A DNA stretch of 19,361 nt. Origin: Ignavibacteriaceae bacterium (GTDB lineage: Bacteria > Bacteroidota > Ignavibacteria > Ignavibacteriales > Ignavibacteriaceae). The stretch spans positions 1 through 19,361 of the forward strand of contig JANWIS010000012.1 of the NCBI GenBank assembly GCA_025449775.1, given 5' to 3'. Shown here piece after piece: positions 1 through 7,058 of the stretch. Position numbers and translations under genes: made by a program. The notes beneath the pieces were generated by a model. The model was not told the origin of the DNA and did not search any database. It worked only from the letters and a program-made list of their open reading frames with translations. Position 1 is the stretch's first letter, and each line of letters opens with the position of its first letter.

Positions 1-677
1 ATTATGCAAAAAAGTCAACTGAGCTGACAAGCGACTGGGCAATTTTAAACAAAGATGCATTTGAAAATTCAAAACCGCTTTACGATCACAATCAATTTCT
101 TTTCGGAATAATTCAGGGAAGTGTTTATAAGGATTTGAGAGAGCAATCTGCTAAAGATCTTTTAAAATCAGATTTTGATGGATACGCAATCGGTGGATTG
201 GCAGTTGGTGAACCGGCAGAATTGATGTACGACATTACTAATTTTACAACCAATCTGATGCCTGAAAATAAACCGAGATATTTGATGGGAGTTGGCAGAC
301 CTGAAAATATTCTTGAGTCTATCGATCGCGGAATTGATATGTTTGATTGCGTAATGCCTACCAGGAATGCAAGACATTCCGTTCTGTTCACCGGGAATGG
401 AGTCTTAACTTTGTCAAATTCACAATTTAAAGATGATTTTAACAGTGTTGATGAAAATTGTTCCTGTTACACATGCAAAAATCATTCAAGAGCGTATTTA
501 AGGCATCTGTTTAATGCCGGAGAATTATTAGCTTTGGAGTTAGCAAGTATTCATAATCTGCATTTTTACATTTCACTCTTAAGTGAAGCAAGAAAAAGAA
601 TTCTCGATGGTTCATTTTCAGAGTGGAAAAATAAAACAATAGAAAAAATAACAGTTAAAATTAAATCGGAGGGATAA
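1..677 (+). CDS. tgt: queuine/preQ1 tRNA-guanine transglycosylase, 5' end outside window
   Basis: This enzyme exchanges guanine 34 of GUN-anticodon tRNAs for preQ1 during queuosine synthesis. The reading frame is open from base 3, so the start lies upstream of the window and about 225 C-terminal residues are visible. They include LFGIIQGSVYKDLR, GYAIGGLAVGEP, the catalytic-site motif DMFDCVMPTRNARH carrying the nucleophilic Asp, and the C-terminal zinc site CSCYTC with a His 26 residues after the third Cys (in SIHNL), matching the family's CxCx2C...H spacing. The general-base Asp region of the N-terminal half is not present here. The TAA stop directly abuts the TTG start of yajC, so the two are probably cotranscribed, as is common in bacteria. 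The identification is very secure. Confidence 0.97.
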   Translation, partial: YAKKSTELTSDWAILNKDAFENSKPLYDHNQFLFGIIQGSVYKDLREQSAKDLLKSDFDGYAIGGLAVGEPAELMYDITNFTTNLMPENKPRYLMGVGRPENILESIDRGIDMFDCVMPTRNARHSVLFTGNGVLTLSNSQFKDDFNSVDENCSCYTCKNHSRAYLRHLFNAGELLALELASIHNLHFYISLLSEARKRILDGSFSEWKNKTIEKITVKIKSEG

Positions 678-992
678 TTGGAATTTTTATTAGCAATGGC
701 TCCATCAGGCGGTGATGGAGGCGGTAGTTTAGTCAGCACATTGATCATGTTCGGTGCAATATTTTTAATATTTTATTTTATGATAATCAGGCCTCAGCAG
801 AAACGAAGTAAAGAACGAGAGAAGCTGCTTTCGAATCTTGAAAAAGGTGACAAGGTAGTAACTAACGGAGGAATACATGGAATAATAGCCGGGCTTGAAG
901 AAAAAACTGCTTTGCTTCAAGTAAGCGAAACTGTTAAACTTAAAATTGAACGTTCAGCTATCACAACAGTTCTTGCTAAAAGAACAGAATAA
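678..992 (+). CDS. yajC: preprotein translocase accessory subunit YajC
   Basis: YajC is the small inner-membrane partner of the SecDF complex, which assists Sec protein export. The 104-residue protein has a glycine-rich N-terminus, one transmembrane helix at about residues 18-37, then the family hallmark MIIRPQQKRSKERE followed by KGDKVVTNGGIHGII, where the cytoplasmic domain begins. Length is normal for the family. The TTG start at 678 is preferred over the in-frame ATG at 696 because a strong GGAGGG ribosome site (668-673) sits a few bases upstream and the resulting N-terminus (MEFLLAMAP) is typical. It begins on the base after the tgt stop. secD and secF are not in the window. Confidence 0.95.
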   Translation: MEFLLAMAPSGGDGGGSLVSTLIMFGAIFLIFYFMIIRPQQKRSKEREKLLSNLEKGDKVVTNGGIHGIIAGLEEKTALLQVSETVKLKIERSAITTVLAKRTE

Positions 993-1008
993 TATTTTTT
1001 CATACAAT

Positions 1009-1040
1009 GTGCCTTTGAGTGAATAAAAACTTAAAGGCAC
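1009..1040 (+). terminator. possible transcription terminator hairpin after yajC
   Basis: An 11-bp stem (1009-1019 with 1030-1040, one G-T wobble) closes a 10-base A-rich loop, 17 bases after the yajC stop. The arms are GTGCCTTTGAG and CTTAAAGGCAC. No T-run follows it, so it is either an untypical terminator or an mRNA-stabilising 3' hairpin separating tgt-yajC from nfeD. Confidence 0.45.
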
Positions 1041-1130
1041 AAAATTCTCACCTCACAAATGATCTTAATCTTTCAGCTTTAACAATTCTCTTTTTTTGTT
1101 TATATATAATCAGAAGATTTTTAATAAAAC

Positions 1131-1138
1131 TAAATTTG
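1131..1138 (+). promoter_or_regulatory. candidate Bacteroidota-type -7 element for nfeD
   Basis: TAAATTTG matches the TAnnTTTG -7 consensus of the Bacteroidota housekeeping sigma factor and lies about 26 bases before the nfeD start, which would give a short leader. No TTTG occurs at the expected -33 position, so this is only half of a consensus promoter. Confidence 0.35.
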
Positions 1139-1163
1139 TTATACATCATTCGGGGAAAATAAA

Positions 1164-2480
1164 TTGAAAACGATTTTACAGCTTGTCTTATTCGTTGTGA
1201 TATTCACTTCATCAATCCTTTCTCAGAACAAAGTGTATTATGCATACATCGAAGGTGATATTGATCTTGGTCTGGCACCTTATATTTCACGGGTAATTGC
1301 CGATGCAGAAAAAAATAATGCTCAAGCTATAATTTTCAAGATAAATACATTTGGTGGAAGAGTTGATGCTGCTACACAAATCAAAGATGCAATAATCGGT
1401 ACTGATCTTCTTACAATCGCTTTTATTAATAACCGTGCAATATCTGCCGGAGCTTTGATAGCATTATCATGTAAAAAAATTATTATGGTCCCGGGAAGTT
1501 CTATTGGTGCTGCAACTGTTGTTGATCAGCAGGGAGAAAAAGTAGGGGAGAAGTACCAATCTTATATGCGTTCCGAGATGCGATCGACAGCCGAAAAGAA
1601 TGGAAGAAGAGTTGATATTGCAGAAGGAATGGTTGATGAACGGGTTGTTGTTGCCGGAATAGATGACTCTACAAAATTAATAACACTTACTTCCGCTGAA
1701 GCTTTGAAATATGGCATTGCAGATTCAGTTCTGAAAAATATTGATGAAGTTTATGCTTACTTCAATTTAGGTGATTCTGAAAAAATTATACAGGAATCAA
1801 ACTGGGCAGAAGATGTTGTCCGTTTCCTGAATAATCCCATCGTCTCTTCAATTTTAATAATGATAGGGTTTTTCGGACTGATGGCGGAAATAAAATCTCC
1901 CGGCTGGGGACTTCCCGGAACAGCAGCAATAATTTGTCTTGCACTTTTTTTCGGTTCATCATATATACTTCAGCTTGCCTCGATTATTGAGATACTGATG
2001 TTCGTTGCAGGATTAGGTTTACTTCTGCTTGAAATTTTTGTAATTCCCGGATTCGGGGTTGCAGGAATAAGCGGAATAATTTTAATACTTGCTTCAATTT
2101 TCTTTTCACTTATCGGTGCTGATCCATTTCTCGATATGAATTCAGTTGCAACGGCACTGATCCAGCTTTCAATTGCATTATTGGTCTCGTTAATTCTGAT
2201 CTTTGTTCTTGCAAAATTTCTCCCGAACTCCAATGTCTTTAAGAAATTTATTTTATCTGAAGAAGAAAAAGCGGATGCCGGTTATACTTCAAGAACAAAT
2301 TTATCCGATCTTCTCGGTGCAGAAGGAATTGCATTAACAACTTTACGACCAGCAGGTACAGCGGAGATAAATGGCAAACGTGTTGATGTGGTCACTGATT
2401 CCGAGTACATTGAAAACGGTAAACCGATTGTGGTAAACGCTGTTGAAGGAATGAGAGTTGTTGTGAGAGAGAAGAAATAA
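1164..2480 (+). CDS. nfeD: NfeD-family membrane-bound serine protease (ClpP-class), long form
   Basis: Long-form NfeD proteins combine a ClpP-like protease domain facing the periplasm with a membrane domain and an OB-fold, and usually act with SPFH/stomatin-type membrane scaffolds. Visible here: a signal sequence (residues 1-20, ending near ILSQ); a ClpP-class fold with INTFGGRVDAA near residue 60; the putative nucleophile Ser94 in NRAISAGALIA; Lys130 (or Lys126) as candidate partner of the Ser-Lys dyad; GSSIGAA after it; about five hydrophobic helices between residues 228 and 350, including GFFGLMAEIKSPGWGLPG; and a C-terminal OB-like domain from about 375 with GTAEINGKRVDVV. The 438-residue length fits the full-length class. 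The start is TTG at 1164, with only a weak purine stretch upstream. No stomatin/SPFH gene is next to it: the next gene is convergent. Confidence 0.92.
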   Translation: MKTILQLVLFVVIFTSSILSQNKVYYAYIEGDIDLGLAPYISRVIADAEKNNAQAIIFKINTFGGRVDAATQIKDAIIGTDLLTIAFINNRAISAGALIALSCKKIIMVPGSSIGAATVVDQQGEKVGEKYQSYMRSEMRSTAEKNGRRVDIAEGMVDERVVVAGIDDSTKLITLTSAEALKYGIADSVLKNIDEVYAYFNLGDSEKIIQESNWAEDVVRFLNNPIVSSILIMIGFFGLMAEIKSPGWGLPGTAAIICLALFFGSSYILQLASIIEILMFVAGLGLLLLEIFVIPGFGVAGISGIILILASIFFSLIGADPFLDMNSVATALIQLSIALLVSLILIFVLAKFLPNSNVFKKFILSEEEKADAGYTSRTNLSDLLGAEGIALTTLRPAGTAEINGKRVDVVTDSEYIENGKPIVVNAVEGMRVVVREKK

Positions 2481-2528
2481 ACGGTTGTTTGCTTTTAAAT
2501 TCCTAAAATAAAATCAATATTTAAAACC

Positions 2529-2891
2529 TCATTCATAACTCATATCTTCAAGAAAAAAAGATGGATCGGAATGCTTCAGCATTATGCGGTTTGTTGTAAA
2601 GTTTTTTTCTTCGCCGGGTTCTAGTCTGTCAATTCTTGCTTCAACTGGTTGAGCATCAATTTTATATTTTAGAGAAATATTTGTAACTGCTTCATCACTA
2701 ATATTTTTAACTGTGCCGTTGACCATACCGTATTTCGAAGGATTTAATGCCGGTGCATCGATATCAGCTGAATAACTTGTCGAGATAGATTTATCTGCAT
2801 TTATTTCAAGTACTTCTTTTTCTTTGATCACTTTATCGTAAACAACGTATGCACCAACACACATTAAAAGCAGGACAACTATTTTTTTCAT
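2529..2891 (-). CDS. small membrane-anchored protein with FxLYD-like extracytoplasmic domain
   Basis: This is a 120-residue protein of unknown function. Residues 3-18 form a single hydrophobic N-terminal segment (signal anchor or signal peptide without a convincing lipobox). The rest is a soluble beta-rich domain with GTVKNISDEAVTNISLKYK followed by RIDRLEPGEEKNFTT. That pattern resembles FxLYD-type or similar Ig-like domains often found on cell-surface proteins of many bacteria. The domain suggestion is from sequence style only. The gene stands alone: it is convergent with nfeD (48 bases between the stops) and separated by 234 bases from the next minus-strand gene, so it probably has its own promoter, although none matching TAnnTTTG was found upstream. 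Confidence 0.75.
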   Translation of the reverse strand: MKKIVVLLLMCVGAYVVYDKVIKEKEVLEINADKSISTSYSADIDAPALNPSKYGMVNGTVKNISDEAVTNISLKYKIDAQPVEARIDRLEPGEEKNFTTNRIMLKHSDPSFFLEDMSYE

Positions 2892-3125
2892 TTTATAATT
2901 CCAACAATGTTTAAGTTTATGAAATTAACCCGGATATTATTGTCGTAAAAAACATTATCTCACTTATAGCAAAATTCCAACCAAGATTATATTGTGTAAT
3001 AGTTGCGAAAATCAATTTAATCTGAGAGGTAAAATCAGTGTAAAGAAAATTCTTCTTATTCAATTACCGGAAAAACAAACGGCTTGAGGAATGATAATTA
3101 TTAAAAATCTTTAGGAGTGTTGAGC

Positions 3126-4181
3126 TTATAGGAGTTCGAGTATATTTGTGTTAGAAACTGTTTCGCGAGCTTTACCTTTTTTAGTTCCCTGTGGAGTTGT
3201 CATTTCCATTGTGTAGGATGTTTCTAAATGGGTTTGCGTTCTGCTTTTCTGGATTAATCCTTTATCAAGATTAAAATAAATTTTTCCGCTTGCCGTAGAA
3301 ATCGGCTTTTCAAATCTGTAATTAATTCCATGTTCACTGTAGTCCTGGTTTCCTTCAACAATTGCTTCGACTATTCCGTTAACTAAAGCAATTTTTTCAT
3401 TACCAAGCATTTCAAGCTTCGCAACTTTATAAATATTTTTATATTTGATTTGAAAAACCATCACAGGCATTGATTCTCTTTTGTAAGACCAGGTCGAATC
3501 AACAGCCATTTTATGTTTAGGAACTTCACGAAGCATTTGAGCAATCAGCGGCTTTATTGATCCATTGCTTATCTGATCCTTGATAGTAACCTTATCTTCA
3601 GTTTTTACTGAATCAGTTAAACCACGCAGACTTAAAAACCGATCAAGGATTTTATCAAGCTTAAAAATATCCTTCAGTTCGCCGTTTTTGCTGACTCTTA
3701 TATTGAAAGGTATATTTACAAATGATTCATATTCAGCAAACTTAATTTTTTCTGTAGAATCAATATCAGAACCAGATTGATATGATACTTCCTGATTATT
3801 AGCACTGGCCTTCAGATTAATCGAACTGAATGTGCATTGTAATTCTGCAATCCCGCCTTCATCTAATGAAAGTATCTTAAAATCGATAAGATAAATTATT
3901 GTTTGTTCAACTTTTGCTGTCATGCTTGAATCGGCTTCTATATACTGTTCATTCTGAGAGATAACAGTCATTCTATATTTGAATGATTCACCCGGTTTAA
4001 ATTGATATGTGAGGGAAAAAGTTTGATTCTCATCGTCGGTTATTTCAGTTGTGGGAAGTGAGCTGCTGTCGAATGTGGAAGTAATTTCTTCTGAAAGCTT
4101 CTGTTCATCTTCTGATTTTTTCTGCTGGCAGGCAGCAATCAAAATTAAAAATAAAGTTGTTATGAGTAATAAGTTTTTCAT
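3126..4181 (-). CDS. predicted lipoprotein of unknown function (DUF6263-like style)
   Basis: This is a 351-residue protein with a lipoprotein signal: a hydrophobic run and lipobox LIAAC place the lipidated Cys at residue 18. A Ser/Thr/Asp/Glu-rich linker (about residues 20-55) leads into a beta-rich domain starting LTYQFKPGESFKYRMTV. This opening (a protein requiring 'K/PGE..KY.M') resembles DUF6263-type secreted proteins of Bacteroidota, but the match is by eye and weak. KEY visible segments are NIRVSKNGELKDI and FNLDKGLIQKSRTQ, the latter suggesting a repeated beta-sandwich arrangement. It lies 30 bases downstream of ndk on the same strand, without an obvious terminator between them, so it may be read through from sucD-ndk. 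No enzymatic motif was seen; an envelope role is the only inference offered. Confidence 0.8.
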   Translation of the reverse strand: MKNLLLITTLFLILIAACQQKKSEDEQKLSEEITSTFDSSSLPTTEITDDENQTFSLTYQFKPGESFKYRMTVISQNEQYIEADSSMTAKVEQTIIYLIDFKILSLDEGGIAELQCTFSSINLKASANNQEVSYQSGSDIDSTEKIKFAEYESFVNIPFNIRVSKNGELKDIFKLDKILDRFLSLRGLTDSVKTEDKVTIKDQISNGSIKPLIAQMLREVPKHKMAVDSTWSYKRESMPVMVFQIKYKNIYKVAKLEMLGNEKIALVNGIVEAIVEGNQDYSEHGINYRFEKPISTASGKIYFNLDKGLIQKSRTQTHLETSYTMEMTTPQGTKKGKARETVSNTNILELL

Positions 4182-4211
4182 TTAGCTCTTAAAAAAATCT
4201 GATAAATTTTA

Positions 4212-4643
4212 TTATTCAGTGAAATTGTTCAACAGCTCATCCTTCGAGAAAAAATGAGCAATTTCTTTCTCCGCATTTTCATCGGAATCAGATCCGTGAA
4301 CTGCATTAAGCTGAATATCAACTGCGAATAATTTTCTCACTGTACCTTCAGCTGCTTTTTTTGGATCGGTTGCTCCGATAAGTTTCCTGTATTCTTCAAC
4401 AGCATTTTCTCTTTCCAATGCCATCGGTATGCACGGACCGGAAGTCATATAAGCTACAAGGTCTTTGAAGAAAGATCTTTCCTTATGGACAGAATAAAAT
4501 CCTTCAGCAGACGATTTTGTTAGCTGTGTCATTTTCATAGCTTTTATTTTAAAACCAGCTTTAATTATCATAGAAATAATGCTGCCTGTATAATCTTTTT
4601 GCACAGCATCCGGTTTGATAATTGCTAAAGTTTTATTTCCCAA
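4212..4643 (-). CDS. ndk: nucleoside diphosphate kinase
   Basis: Ndk moves the gamma phosphate of ATP onto other nucleoside diphosphates through a phosphohistidine intermediate, balancing NTP and dNTP pools. The 143-residue protein has the standard length. Lys10 in the opening LAIIKPDAV strand, Tyr50 and the active-site His116 in NAVHGSDS are all present, as is GTVRKLFAVDIQ before the active site. The variant RKLFAV in place of the commoner RGDFGV is typical of the Bacteroidota/Chlorobi type as far as I know the family. The gene follows sucD after 55 bases with an AGGAG ribosome site about 10 bases before ATG. That spacer also holds a 7-bp AT-rich inverted repeat (4665-4684). Ndk and succinyl-CoA synthetase are metabolically linked through the nucleotide made at the SucCD step. 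Confidence 0.96.
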   Translation of the reverse strand: MGNKTLAIIKPDAVQKDYTGSIISMIIKAGFKIKAMKMTQLTKSSAEGFYSVHKERSFFKDLVAYMTSGPCIPMALERENAVEEYRKLIGATDPKKAAEGTVRKLFAVDIQLNAVHGSDSDENAEKEIAHFFSKDELLNNFTE

Positions 4644-4698
4644 TTCTTGTCTCCTGTTTTTCTTTTACTTTGAAATAAAAGTAATTATCCAAAGAAAA

Positions 4699-5652
4699 TT
4701 ATTTCTTTCTTCTTGAAGAAGATTTTTTAAACGATTTCTTTTTACCGGGAAGCGGTCTCTTAATTGCAGTAGTCTTCCCGTTTTTTGAAAGTACTTTCTT
4801 CATCGTAACACCAATCTCTGCCGGATTTTCAACAACGTGTATTCCTGCTTTTTTCATTGCTGACATTTTTTCAGCAGCAGTTCCTTTTCCACCTGAAATT
4901 ATAGCACCTGCATGTCCCATTCTTCGGCCGGGAGGAGCAGTTCTTCCTGCAATAAATCCGACTACAGGTTTCTTCACATTCTTTTTAATGAACTCAGCAG
5001 CTTCTTCTTCTGCACTTCCGCCGATTTCACCAATCATTACAATTCCTTTTGTCTCTGGATCTTTGTTGAACAATTTAATAATATCAATAAACTTTGATCC
5101 GATCACCGGATCGCCACCAATTCCAACTGCAGTAGATTGTCCCATTCCTGCATCAACAATTTGTTTAACGGCTTCATAAGTCAGAGTACCGCTTCTCGAT
5201 ACAATTCCTATCGATCCTTTTTTATGAATGAAGCCTGGCATAATTCCAACTTTTGCCAGACCTGGTGAAATAACCCCCGGACAATTCGGACCAATAAGCA
5301 CCACACCTTTGTCTTTAATCGAGTTATATACTTTTAACATATCTGCTGCAGGAATTCCTTCAGTAATACAAATCACCACGTTGATTCCCGAGTTTGCAGA
5401 TTCCAGAATTGCATCGGCAGCGAATGAAGGAGGAACAAAAATTACGGATGTATTTGCTTTGGTTTGTTTGACAGCTTCATCAACTGTATTGAATACAGGA
5501 ACGTTAAGATGAGTTGTACCGCCTTTACCCGGGGTAACTCCGGCAACTACTTTTGTACCGTATTCAATCATCTGTTGAGCATGGAAAGAACCTTCACTGC
5601 CGGTTATGCCTTGAACGACCAGCCTGGTTTTTTTATCGACAAGAATACTCAT
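4699..5652 (-). CDS. sucD: succinyl-CoA synthetase alpha subunit with basic C-terminal tail
   Basis: SucD is the CoA-binding, phosphohistidine-carrying subunit that, with SucC, makes ATP or GTP from succinyl-CoA in the TCA cycle (or runs in reverse in reductive variants). Clear landmarks are the CoA-binding Rossmann start VVQGITGSEGSFHAQQM, the GPNCPGVISPG loop, SRSGTLTYEA, GIGGDPVIGS and the active His247 in RMGHAGAIISGG. The canonical body ends near residue 289. Here it continues for about 28 residues ending in KKKSFKKSSSRRKK, of which 13 are Lys or Arg, which is not part of the usual alpha subunit. sucC is not adjacent. The gene heads a minus-strand group with ndk. A TAGATTTG element lies about 45 bases upstream of the start. 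Confidence 0.96.
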   Translation of the reverse strand: MSILVDKKTRLVVQGITGSEGSFHAQQMIEYGTKVVAGVTPGKGGTTHLNVPVFNTVDEAVKQTKANTSVIFVPPSFAADAILESANSGINVVICITEGIPAADMLKVYNSIKDKGVVLIGPNCPGVISPGLAKVGIMPGFIHKKGSIGIVSRSGTLTYEAVKQIVDAGMGQSTAVGIGGDPVIGSKFIDIIKLFNKDPETKGIVMIGEIGGSAEEEAAEFIKKNVKKPVVGFIAGRTAPPGRRMGHAGAIISGGKGTAAEKMSAMKKAGIHVVENPAEIGVTMKKVLSKNGKTTAIKRPLPGKKKSFKKSSSRRKK

Positions 5653-5697
5653 AGAAAAATTTTCCTGGATTGAACTTGCAATTGAAAAATTGATTCA

Positions 5698-5705
5698 CAA
5701 ATCTA
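5698..5705 (-). promoter_or_regulatory. candidate Bacteroidota-type -7 element for sucD
   Basis: Read on the minus strand this is TAGATTTG, matching TAnnTTTG, placed 46-53 bases before the sucD ATG. No TTTG lies at the -33 spacing. Instead, an AT-only inverted repeat (5719-5735, arms TAATATT/AATATTA) covers about that position and could be an operator or mere AT-rich sequence. Confidence 0.3.
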
Positions 5706-5850
5706 AATAAAATGTTTTTAATATTGATAATATTATAGAGAAGAATGTAATACGAACTGAAATGCATTCAGATTATAAATAGAATAACGAAGAGATAATA
5801 TTTAATTCTTAAAAAGACTTGTTATTGAATTAATATTTCAGAACTTAATA

Positions 5851-6039
5851 TCAGGATTTATTTTTGGGTTCAGTATCGGCTGTCTTTATTTCAGTTTCGA
5901 CATCTTTCAAACCCTTCTTAAACTCACTCATTCCTTTTCCTATACCACGGGCAAGTTCAGGAATCTTTTTAGCACCGAAGAGTAAAAGAACTACGAGCAC
6001 AATGAGAATTATTTCACCTGCACCTAAATTTCCAAACAT
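5851..6039 (-). CDS. tatA: twin-arginine translocase subunit TatA/TatE
   Basis: TatA forms the pore-like oligomer of the Tat system, which exports folded proteins carrying a twin-arginine signal. The 62-residue product has the complete family layout: an N-terminal transmembrane helix (about residues 6-22) starting FGNLGAGEIILIVLVVLLL, the Phe-Gly hinge in LFGAKKIPELARGIGKG, then an amphipathic helix to about residue 45 and a short acidic/polar tail. AGAGGA precedes the ATG by several bases. The start is only 10 bases after the end of purQ, so it probably ends the minus-strand pur/phospholipid operon. tatC is not in the window. I cannot tell TatA from TatE by sequence alone. Confidence 0.93.
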   Translation of the reverse strand: MFGNLGAGEIILIVLVVLLLFGAKKIPELARGIGKGMSEFKKGLKDVETEIKTADTEPKNKS

Positions 6040-6049
6040 ATTGTTCCTC

Positions 6050-6781
6050 TTAATTTAAAATATTATTTGCTAACACCCTGAAAATAAGACTTCCATCAGT
6101 TTTTCCCAAGACTGAATCGCTGCACCTTTCTGGATGTGGCATTAATCCCATCACATTTCCGGCTTTGTTTATTATTCCTGCGATATTCATTACTGAACCA
6201 TTCGGGTTGTCTTTGTCTGCAATTACTCCATCACCCGAACAATATTTAAAAATTATCTGGTTGTTTTCTTCAATCTCCTTAAGAGTATTTTCGTCTGCAA
6301 AATAATTTCCTTCACCGTGTGCAATTGCTAACCTTAAACTTTTTTTACCATCAATTCCTTTTGTAAATGCTGTTTCATTATTCTCAATTTTCAGGTAAAC
6401 ATCTTTGCAAACAAAGTTGAGCGATTTATTTTTTAACATCACTCCCGGAAGAAGTCCGGCTTCAAGCAGAACCTGGAATCCGTTGCAAATTCCTAAAACG
6501 TGACCACCTTTATTTGCAAAAGCAATTACTTCATTCATTATCGGTGAAAACCTTGCTATCGATCCTGTACGAAGATAATCGCCATAAGAAAAGCCTCCCG
6601 GTAGAATTATTATGTCACATTCATCCAGATCCGTTTGTTTGTGCCAGAGGAAGACAACATCGAAGTTTAAAATTTTTTTAAGAACATAGAATGTATCGTG
6701 GTCGCAATTTGAACCGGGGAACACTACAACACCAAACTTCGGTGATTTATTTCCAGTATTTGATTTCAATTCATTTGTCAT
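6050..6781 (-). CDS. purQ: phosphoribosylformylglycinamidine synthase, glutaminase subunit PurQ
   Basis: PurQ releases ammonia from glutamine for FGAM synthesis, step four of de novo purine synthesis, working in a complex with small-type PurL and PurS. The 243-residue sequence is a class I glutamine amidotransferase: FGVVVFPGSNCDHD at the start, PGGFSYGDYLRTGS, the nucleophile Cys99 in GICNGFQVL, HGEGNYF, and the His-Glu pair in LMPHPERCSD near the end. There are about 14 residues before the usual N-terminus. This start is nevertheless supported by its ATGA overlap with the purS stop, which suggests translational coupling. purL is not found in the window. Confidence 0.96.
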   Translation of the reverse strand: MTNELKSNTGNKSPKFGVVVFPGSNCDHDTFYVLKKILNFDVVFLWHKQTDLDECDIIILPGGFSYGDYLRTGSIARFSPIMNEVIAFANKGGHVLGICNGFQVLLEAGLLPGVMLKNKSLNFVCKDVYLKIENNETAFTKGIDGKKSLRLAIAHGEGNYFADENTLKEIEENNQIIFKYCSGDGVIADKDNPNGSVMNIAGIINKAGNVMGLMPHPERCSDSVLGKTDGSLIFRVLANNILN

Positions 6782-7029
6782 GAAACTTCTACCAGCGTGA
6801 ATTCATAATCTTCCATAATAGGATTTGCCAGCAGCTTTTTGCAATAATCATTTACTTCATCTTCAGCGGCTTTCCGGTTATTTGTGTCGATATCAAATTC
6901 AATCAGTTTGTCGATACGTGTATTTTTTATGTTGTTCAATCCAAGATGTTTCGCTCCGATCTCAACCGCTTTGCCTTGAGGATCGAGAATCGTTTTTCTT
7001 CTTTTTATCATGACTCTTGCTTTGAACAT
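6778..7029 (-). CDS. purS: phosphoribosylformylglycinamidine synthase subunit PurS
   Basis: PurS is the small dimeric subunit that bridges PurQ and small-type PurL and is needed for ammonia transfer. The 83-residue product fits the family length and layout: RVMIKRRKTILDPQGKAV (the signature 'V..K..I.DPQG.A'), then HLGLNNIKNTRIDKLIEF and a C-terminal CKKLLANPIMEDYEF. Its stop overlaps the purQ ATG by four bases. The presence of PurS implies the three-subunit form of FGAM synthase rather than the large single-chain PurL found in many gammaproteobacteria and some Bacteroidota. It follows pssA after 29 bases. Confidence 0.95.
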   Translation of the reverse strand: MFKARVMIKRRKTILDPQGKAVEIGAKHLGLNNIKNTRIDKLIEFDIDTNNRKAAEDEVNDYCKKLLANPIMEDYEFTLVEVS

Positions 7030-7058
7030 AAAATTCTTTGTTGTAAGATTAGAAATTT

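Noticed and set aside
2493..2526. Inverted repeat TTTTAAAT/ATTTAAAA between the convergent nfeD and 2529-2891 genes, considered as a bidirectional terminator
   Set aside because: The arms are 8 bases of pure A/T with an 18-base loop, so the hairpin would be weak.
4665..4684. 7-bp inverted repeat TTACTTT/AAAGTAA between sucD and ndk, considered as a terminator or attenuator
   Set aside because: The stem is short with a single G-C pair and there is no T-run, and the genes look cotranscribed.
5228..5512. Plus-strand open frame of 94 codons inside sucD
   Set aside because: It lies wholly antisense to a strongly conserved gene, has no ribosome site and its translation resembles no family; it is a shadow of the sucD codons.
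5797..5837. Imperfect AT-rich inverted repeat downstream of tatA, considered as a terminator
   Set aside because: It has a bulge, a long loop, no G/C pairs worth noting and no T-run.
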